Made by a program: the position numbers and the translations under genes. Shown here piece after piece: positions 63,754-64,000 of a stretch of DNA of 64,000 bases. This DNA is from Cylindrospermum stagnale PCC 7417 (GTDB lineage: Bacteria; Cyanobacteriota; Cyanobacteriia; Cyanobacteriales; Nostocaceae): assembly GCF_000317535.1 (NCBI RefSeq), contig NC_020050.1, forward strand, positions 237,315 to 301,314, read 5' to 3'. Each line of letters opens with the position of its first letter. The first letter of the stretch is position 1. The notes beneath the pieces were generated by a model. It was not told the DNA's origin and did no database searches. It was given only the letters and a program-made list of their open reading frames with translations.

Positions 63754-64000
63754 GCCTACTCCAAAACATGGATTTTGACCGAGAAGATTCAAGGCGGCTA
63801 AAGCCGCAGCCGCATTCCTCCCCATGTCTGACCGCTCGTGTTCGGTGATGGGCACTCAGACCACACCCTGGTGATGGTTTGGGAAGGTTGCCCAGTACGA
63901 AGAAAAAATGAAGCGGCGCTCCGCGCAGTGCCGAACGCGAACAGCGTCTCGTAGAGCACAGAAGGCGATGACGCGGAGCGATCGCTTTTAGCGATCGCAT
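63754..64000. repeat. Dispersed-repeat tail of the window
   Basis: This stretch is composed of hairpin words (ggcggctaaagccgc near 63793), repeat sequence with gaacagcgtctcgtagag near 63940, and two HIP1 octamers in the last 25 bp (agcgatcgctttt and agcgatcgcat). Open frames here are repeat-derived. No gene is supported. Confidence 0.6.

Noticed and set aside
63683-64000. 105-aa minus-strand open frame at the window end
   Set aside because: Entirely repeat-derived (hairpins and HIP1 sites), with no protein-like pattern.
1-64000. tRNA or rRNA genes
   Set aside because: No stretch with the conserved T-loop and acceptor pattern or rRNA-like sequence was noticed on either strand; a covariance search would be needed to exclude them fully.

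Overview
The window is cyanobacterial DNA, most likely from a filamentous heterocyst-forming (Nostocales-type) genome. The octamer GCGATCGC (HIP1) recurs throughout. Gaps and even genes carry the dispersed and heptanucleotide repeats typical of these genomes, and the NACHT/NB-ARC-WD40, caspase-WD40, Uma2 and clan-AA protease genes are typical cyanobacterial accessory families. ParA/ParB, a conjugative type IV secretion (T4SS) operon, an archaeo-eukaryotic primase and a tyrosine recombinase lie close together, so the backbone is probably a large conjugative plasmid or an integrative conjugative element. No rRNA, tRNA or CRISPR array was seen.

Layout. 1-131: the 3' end of a response-regulator receiver domain. 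551-15409 (minus strand): one long transfer/partition operon, read from right to left as a large acidic protein, a VirB2-like pilin, a VirB4 ATPase with a VirB3-like N-terminus, then VirB5-, VirB6-, VirB8-, VirB10- and VirB9-like proteins, ParA and ParB. No relaxase, VirD4 coupling protein or VirB11 is present in the window. 15668-17738: a two-gene plus-strand pair, a small minus-strand gene, and a repeat array of two 76-bp direct repeats plus 18-bp repeats. 17739-21236: a 1165-residue protein with the marks of a single-chain two-barrel RNA polymerase related to eukaryotic RdRP and phage YonO: an Asp-x-x-Gly-Lys-Ile-Ser motif in the first barrel and DFDGD in the second.

21366-33781: a defence cassette on the minus strand, DUF499/BrxC-like ATPase, a 142-aa protein, a DUF1156 adenine methylase and a PLD-SNF2 helicase. 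It resembles part of type 3 BREX but has no PglZ here. It is interrupted by a Uma2 nuclease-fold gene, a small gene and a plus-strand antitoxin-like/retropepsin-like pair. 33912-40212: the probable replication and maintenance module, with an AEP primase, an HTH protein and a tyrosine recombinase. 40524-40876: transposon debris. 40974-45337: a three-gene enzyme operon (ThDP enzyme, KASIII-like protein lacking the usual His, SDR) that looks like a small-molecule pathway.

45600-63059: an island of cell-death-type signalling genes. Two paralogous NB-ARC/14-unit WD40 proteins with different N-terminal HTH modules flank, on the opposite strand, a dynamin-like GTPase whose P-loop lysine is replaced by Asn, a caspase-like protease, and a caspase-STAND-TM-WD40 protein. 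This is the best candidate for an uncharacterised multi-gene immunity or programmed-death system. 63064-64000 holds broken transposase genes and dispersed repeats.

Reading it together: the T4SS/Par/primase backbone moves and maintains the element, the defence cassette and the NLR/caspase island look like cargo for conflict with phages or other plasmids, and the RNA polymerase-like gene sits between backbone and cargo, next to its own repeat array.
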